Source: RGIG2041 sp045532715 (GTDB taxonomy: Bacteria; Bacillota; Clostridia; UBA1381; UMGS1253). Taken from it: 8,428 bases of DNA. Below the pieces are notes generated by a model, which was not told the DNA's origin, did no database searches, and saw only the letters and a program-made list of their open reading frames with translations. Position 1 is the first letter of the stretch, and the number at the start of each line of letters is the position of its first letter. The position numbers were made by a program, and so were the translations under genes. Location: NCBI GenBank assembly GCA_045532715.1, contig JAZSGM010000209.1, positions 1 through 8,428 on the forward strand, in the 5' to 3' direction. Positions 5,495 to 8,428 of the stretch are shown piece after piece.

Positions 5495-7540
5495 TTACAG
5501 AAAAATACGCTCGGAAAGGCGCCGGATTTGCGTTTTCAAAACTGCATTTTCGGCAAGCTTCAAATCCGGATCCGTATCAATAACCGCCTGCGCAGCAGCC
5601 TGTGCAAGCTTCAGAATTTGCGCATCCGTAAACAGATTGGCAATCTTCATACTCGGAAGACCGTGCTGACGCACACCGAAAAAGTCACCCGGACCGCGCA
5701 GCTTCAAATCCTCCTGCGAGATAAAGAAGCCATCATTGGATGCACACATCACCTGCATTCGTTTTTTTGCAATCTCGCCCGTACCCTGATTCATTAAAAC
5801 ACAGTAGCTCTGTGCCGCGCCGCGGCCGACACGTCCGCGTAGCTGGTGCAGCTGACTCAAACCAAACCGCTCCGCATTTTCTACAATCATTAAATTGGCA
5901 TTCGGCACATCCACACCGACCTCAATCACCGTTGTGGAAATCAACACCTGCACCTCACCGGCTTTAAAGCGCGCCATAATTTCATCCTTCTGCGCCGCTT
6001 TCATACGCCCGTGCAAAAATGCCACCGTATATTCCGGAAACACCTTCGTCTGCAGATTATCTGCATATGCCGTCACATTCTGCAGTGCAGACATATCCAT
6101 CGCCGTGCTGTCCGATTCCTCTACCAAAGGACAGACAATATAGACCTGATGTCCGGCATCGACCTGCTTACGCACAAAGCCATACATACGGGCGCGCTTG
6201 TCCTCCTCTATGCAATAGGTTTCAATCTTCTTTCTGCCCGGCGGCAGCTCGTCAATCACGGAGATGTCCAGATCGCCGTACAAAATCAATGCCAGCGTGC
6301 GCGGAATCGGTGTTGCGCTCATAACAACAGTGTGTGGGCGGTTGCCCTTCGCTTCTATCGCGTCGCGCTGCATTACGCCGAAGCGGTGCTGCTCATCCGT
6401 AATGACAAGCGCCAGCTTCGGAATTTCCACCTTGTTTTGAATCAGCGCATGCGTGCCGACAACAATATCATACGCGCCTGCTGCAATTTGTGTCTGCAGC
6501 TTCTGTTTCGCCGCCGGTGTCAAGGAGCCGACAAGCAAACAGATGTGTAGCTTATCTCCGAAAAATTTTGTCAATGTTTCATAGTGCTGCGATGCCAGAA
6601 TTTCCGTCGGTGCCATCATAGCGCTGCAATAGCCGTTCGCTGCCGCCGCAGCCATTGCAGCTGCCGCAACTACGGTTTTGCCGGAGCCGACATCGCCCTG
6701 TACCAAGCGATTAGCAGGTGCGCCGCTCCGAAAATCCGCCAGAAGCTCATCCACCGTCCGCTGCTGCGCACCGGTAAGTGTAAACGGCAGATTCCCGATA
6801 AACTCCGTTGCCGCCTTGCGTCCGTCGAACACAAACGCCGTTTCCTTGCGCGCTTGTTTCTTTATGCCGTACAGCGACATCTGCAGCAAAAACAGTTCCT
6901 CAAAAACCAGACGCTTCCGCGCGATTTCGTAATCGTGAAAGCTCTGCGGAAAATGAATGTTGTGATAGGCAAAATTTTTATCGCAAACCTCAAATCTGCG
7001 GCGCACCGCCTCCGGAAGCGTTTCCGGCATTTGGTCTATGTACTCCATAGCTTTTATCATCATTGAACGCACTTTATTTTGTGAAAAGTTCGGTTTCAAA
7101 GGGTATATAGGCACAATCATGCTCAACGACTTCAGTTTTCCAAACTCTTCAATCAAAGGATTATCAATTTGCTTAATACTACCATAGCGTTTAATCTTCC
7201 CATAAAACATATACCATTTTCCTGGGCGCAAATTAAATTTTACCCACTTTGCATTAAACCAAACAGCCATAATCTTACCCGTTTGATCAACTAACTCTGC
7301 CACAGTTTTCAATATACCCGAATATCCTCTTGTTTCAGTTACAGGCGAAAAAACGGTGGCAATTACGCACACCGTTTCTCCTTCCTCAGTCTCAATTATT
7401 TTCCTTACTGTTCTTCTATCCTCATAATCACGAGGAAGATAAGTCAGTAAATCATACACTGTGTTCACACCAAGTAGCGAAAATTCTTTCGCTTTTCTCT
7501 CACCTACACCCTTGAGTGCAGTCAGTGGCTTTGAAAGCAT
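5495..7540 (-). CDS. recG: ATP-dependent DNA helicase RecG
   Basis: Double-stranded DNA translocase that remodels stalled replication forks and processes Holliday and D-loop structures. The 681 residues match the family. The N-terminal wedge domain contains helix-hairpin-helix-like LTALKGVGERKA near 6-17 and the OB fold over about 57-150. Helicase motifs follow in order: GDVGSGKT (282-289, Walker A), DEQH (382-385, motif II), SATPIPRT (408-415, motif III), FLHGRM (508-513), TTVIEVGVDVPNA (536-548) and LRGRVGRG (567-574, motif VI), then the C-terminal TRG-like region with LKLRGPGDFFGVRQHG (613-628). The start is ATG 7540, five bases after GGAGTGA, which contains the stop of fakA; a GTG at 7549 lies in that Shine-Dalgarno. 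The first ~520 bases of the gene are about 37% GC against about 61% in the middle, with no loss of frame. No clear terminator follows. Confidence 0.97.
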   Translation of the reverse strand: MLSKPLTALKGVGERKAKEFSLLGVNTVYDLLTYLPRDYEDRRTVRKIIETEEGETVCVIATVFSPVTETRGYSGILKTVAELVDQTGKIMAVWFNAKWVKFNLRPGKWYMFYGKIKRYGSIKQIDNPLIEEFGKLKSLSMIVPIYPLKPNFSQNKVRSMMIKAMEYIDQMPETLPEAVRRRFEVCDKNFAYHNIHFPQSFHDYEIARKRLVFEELFLLQMSLYGIKKQARKETAFVFDGRKAATEFIGNLPFTLTGAQQRTVDELLADFRSGAPANRLVQGDVGSGKTVVAAAAMAAAAANGYCSAMMAPTEILASQHYETLTKFFGDKLHICLLVGSLTPAAKQKLQTQIAAGAYDIVVGTHALIQNKVEIPKLALVITDEQHRFGVMQRDAIEAKGNRPHTVVMSATPIPRTLALILYGDLDISVIDELPPGRKKIETYCIEEDKRARMYGFVRKQVDAGHQVYIVCPLVEESDSTAMDMSALQNVTAYADNLQTKVFPEYTVAFLHGRMKAAQKDEIMARFKAGEVQVLISTTVIEVGVDVPNANLMIVENAERFGLSQLHQLRGRVGRGAAQSYCVLMNQGTGEIAKKRMQVMCASNDGFFISQEDLKLRGPGDFFGVRQHGLPSMKIANLFTDAQILKLAQAAAQAVIDTDPDLKLAENAVLKTQIRRLSERIFL

Positions 7541-7545
7541 ATTTA

Positions 7546-7552
7546 TCACTCC
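7546..7552 (-). promoter_or_regulatory. Ribosome binding site of recG overlapping the fakA stop
   Basis: Minus-strand GGAGTGA ends in the TGA stop of fakA and lies five bases before the recG ATG at 7540. This supports the ATG over the GTG at 7549 and suggests that recG translation is coupled to fakA. Confidence 0.75.
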
Positions 7553-8428
7553 ACGGAAATGATATAATAGTACAGCGGCTGTTTACCGCTCTGCAGCATA
7601 ACATCCAAATCCGGATACTTTTCCTCCAGCTTCTCTGCCAGATGCTGCGCATCCTCATCCGTAACATCGCTGCCGTAGAACACGGAAATCACACTCGACT
7701 CCTCGTCCACCATACCTTTAATCAGCTCACGGCACACCTTCGCCGGTTTTTCACCGACCGTGGTAATCTCGCCTTCGCAAATACCGATAATGTCACCCTC
7801 AGAAATTTCCTTGCCGGACACACTTGTATCACGAACAGCATAAGTAACCTGTGCCGTCTTCACCGTACCGATGGCTTCCTTCATTGCAGCCGTATTGGTT
7901 TCAACATCGAGATGCGGCAAAAATGCCATCATTGCGGCATATCCCTGCGGCACCGTCTTTGTCGGGAGCACAACCACCTTGGTTTCACTCAGCTCTGCAG
8001 CCTGCTCTGCTGCCAGAATAATGTTTTTATTGTTCGGCAACACGTAAATACAATCTGCGTTGATTTTTTCTACAGCCGTTAAAATATCGTTGGTGCTCGG
8101 GTTCATCGTCTGCCCGCCTTCGATGATTTCATCTGCGCCGTAATCGCGGAAAATATCCGCGAGGCCTGCACCTGCAGTTACGGCAACAAAGCCATACGGC
8201 TTATGCGGACTTTCTTCCGGCTTCTCTTCAACCGGTGCAGCTGCTTCTGCCTGCTCCCCTTCCAGAATGGTGGAATGCTGCAGACGCATATTGTCAATCT
8301 TAATCTTGCTCAAACTACCGAGCTTTAATGCTTCTTCAATAACAAAGCCCGGATGATTGGTGTGAATATGCACCTTAACGATTTCATCATCGTCAATGAC
8401 CAGCTTGCAATCGCCCTTCGGGTCAATC
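7546..8428 (-). CDS. fakA: Fatty acid kinase subunit FakA (YloV, DAK2-family), C-terminal part, cut by window edge
   Basis: FakA is the ATP-binding subunit that phosphorylates fatty acids held by the FakB (DegV-family) carrier, giving acyl-phosphate for phospholipid synthesis. Only the last 294 codons are here; the N-terminal DAK2/DhaL kinase domain lies beyond the right edge, and the frame is open to the last base. Recognisable landmarks are the end of the first part, VKVHIHTNHPG, then a Glu/Pro/Ala-rich linker (after LQHSTILEGEQ), KPYGFVAVTAGAG, IIEGGQTMNPSTNDIL, VLPNNKNIILAAEQAAEL and VVLPTKTVPQGYAAM. These match YloV of Bacillus closely as I remember it. A GTG at 8373 lies inside the conserved KVHIHTN motif and is not the start. 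The protein is cytoplasmic. recG follows directly, an arrangement close to the yloV-recG region of other Firmicutes. Confidence 0.93.
   Translation of the reverse strand, partial: IDPKGDCKLVIDDDEIVKVHIHTNHPGFVIEEALKLGSLSKIKIDNMRLQHSTILEGEQAEAAAPVEEKPEESPHKPYGFVAVTAGAGLADIFRDYGADEIIEGGQTMNPSTNDILTAVEKINADCIYVLPNNKNIILAAEQAAELSETKVVVLPTKTVPQGYAAMMAFLPHLDVETNTAAMKEAIGTVKTAQVTYAVRDTSVSGKEISEGDIIGICEGEITTVGEKPAKVCRELIKGMVDEESSVISVFYGSDVTDEDAQHLAEKLEEKYPDLDVMLQSGKQPLYYYIISVE

Noticed and set aside
5495..8373. Several long plus-strand open frames opposite recG and fakA (for example 6011-6550, 6584-7066 and 7516-8082).
   Set aside because: They mirror strongly motif-supported minus-strand genes, are rich in Arg/His/Cys/Leu as expected from antisense of GC-rich genes, and have no recognisable domains.
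1..8428. tRNA, rRNA, CRISPR array, insertion sequence, riboswitch, or att-type direct repeats around the cassette.
   Set aside because: None was found by eye; no repeated spacers, terminal inverted repeats, transposase motifs or duplicated cassette borders were visible.

Overview
The window looks like chromosome from a spore-forming member of the Clostridia, possibly an Oscillospiraceae/Ruminococcaceae relative. The basis is an alpha/beta-type small acid-soluble spore protein, a type III glutamine synthetase, a YloV/FakA-type protein directly upstream of recG, strong Gram-positive Shine-Dalgarno sequences, and moderately high GC in the core genes. The species cannot be named from the sequence alone.

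Layout. Positions 1-890 (minus) hold the N-terminal part of glutamine synthetase III (glnN), which leaves the window at its 3' end. A divergent promoter region of about 170 bp follows, with a full-consensus sigma-A promoter for glnN. Positions 1062-2299 (plus) hold a YfcE/MJ0936-type metallophosphoesterase and coaX (type III pantothenate kinase). They are tightly coupled, and a perfect 15-bp hairpin terminates coaX. Positions 2457-4216 (minus) are an AT-rich, accessory-looking three-gene cassette: an unrecognised protein broken by an apparent one-base frameshift, a single-pass membrane-anchored protein, and a lipoprotein. Successive genes overlap by 8 and 4 bases. Positions 4290-5126 (minus) hold a YihY/BrkB-family membrane protein. 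Positions 5205-5399 (minus) hold an alpha/beta SASP with its own terminator. Positions 5495-7540 (minus) hold recG. Positions 7546-8428 (minus) hold the C-terminal part of fakA/yloV, which enters from beyond the right edge. No stretch longer than about 170 bp lacks a gene.

How the genes relate. Most are independent housekeeping functions: nitrogen assimilation (GlnN), coenzyme A synthesis (CoaX), fatty-acid activation (FakA), replication-fork repair (RecG) and spore DNA protection (SASP). Both metallophosphoesterase-coaX and fakA-recG have the upstream TGA stop embedded in the downstream Shine-Dalgarno, which suggests translational coupling.

Two things stand out. The first is the 2457-4216 cassette, whose three proteins I could not assign to known functions; it could be a small surface-associated system. 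The second is a sharp composition change inside recG: the first ~520 bases of the gene are about 37% GC against about 61% in its middle, although the protein reads through intact. I saw no tRNA, rRNA, CRISPR array, IS element, riboswitch or attachment site.
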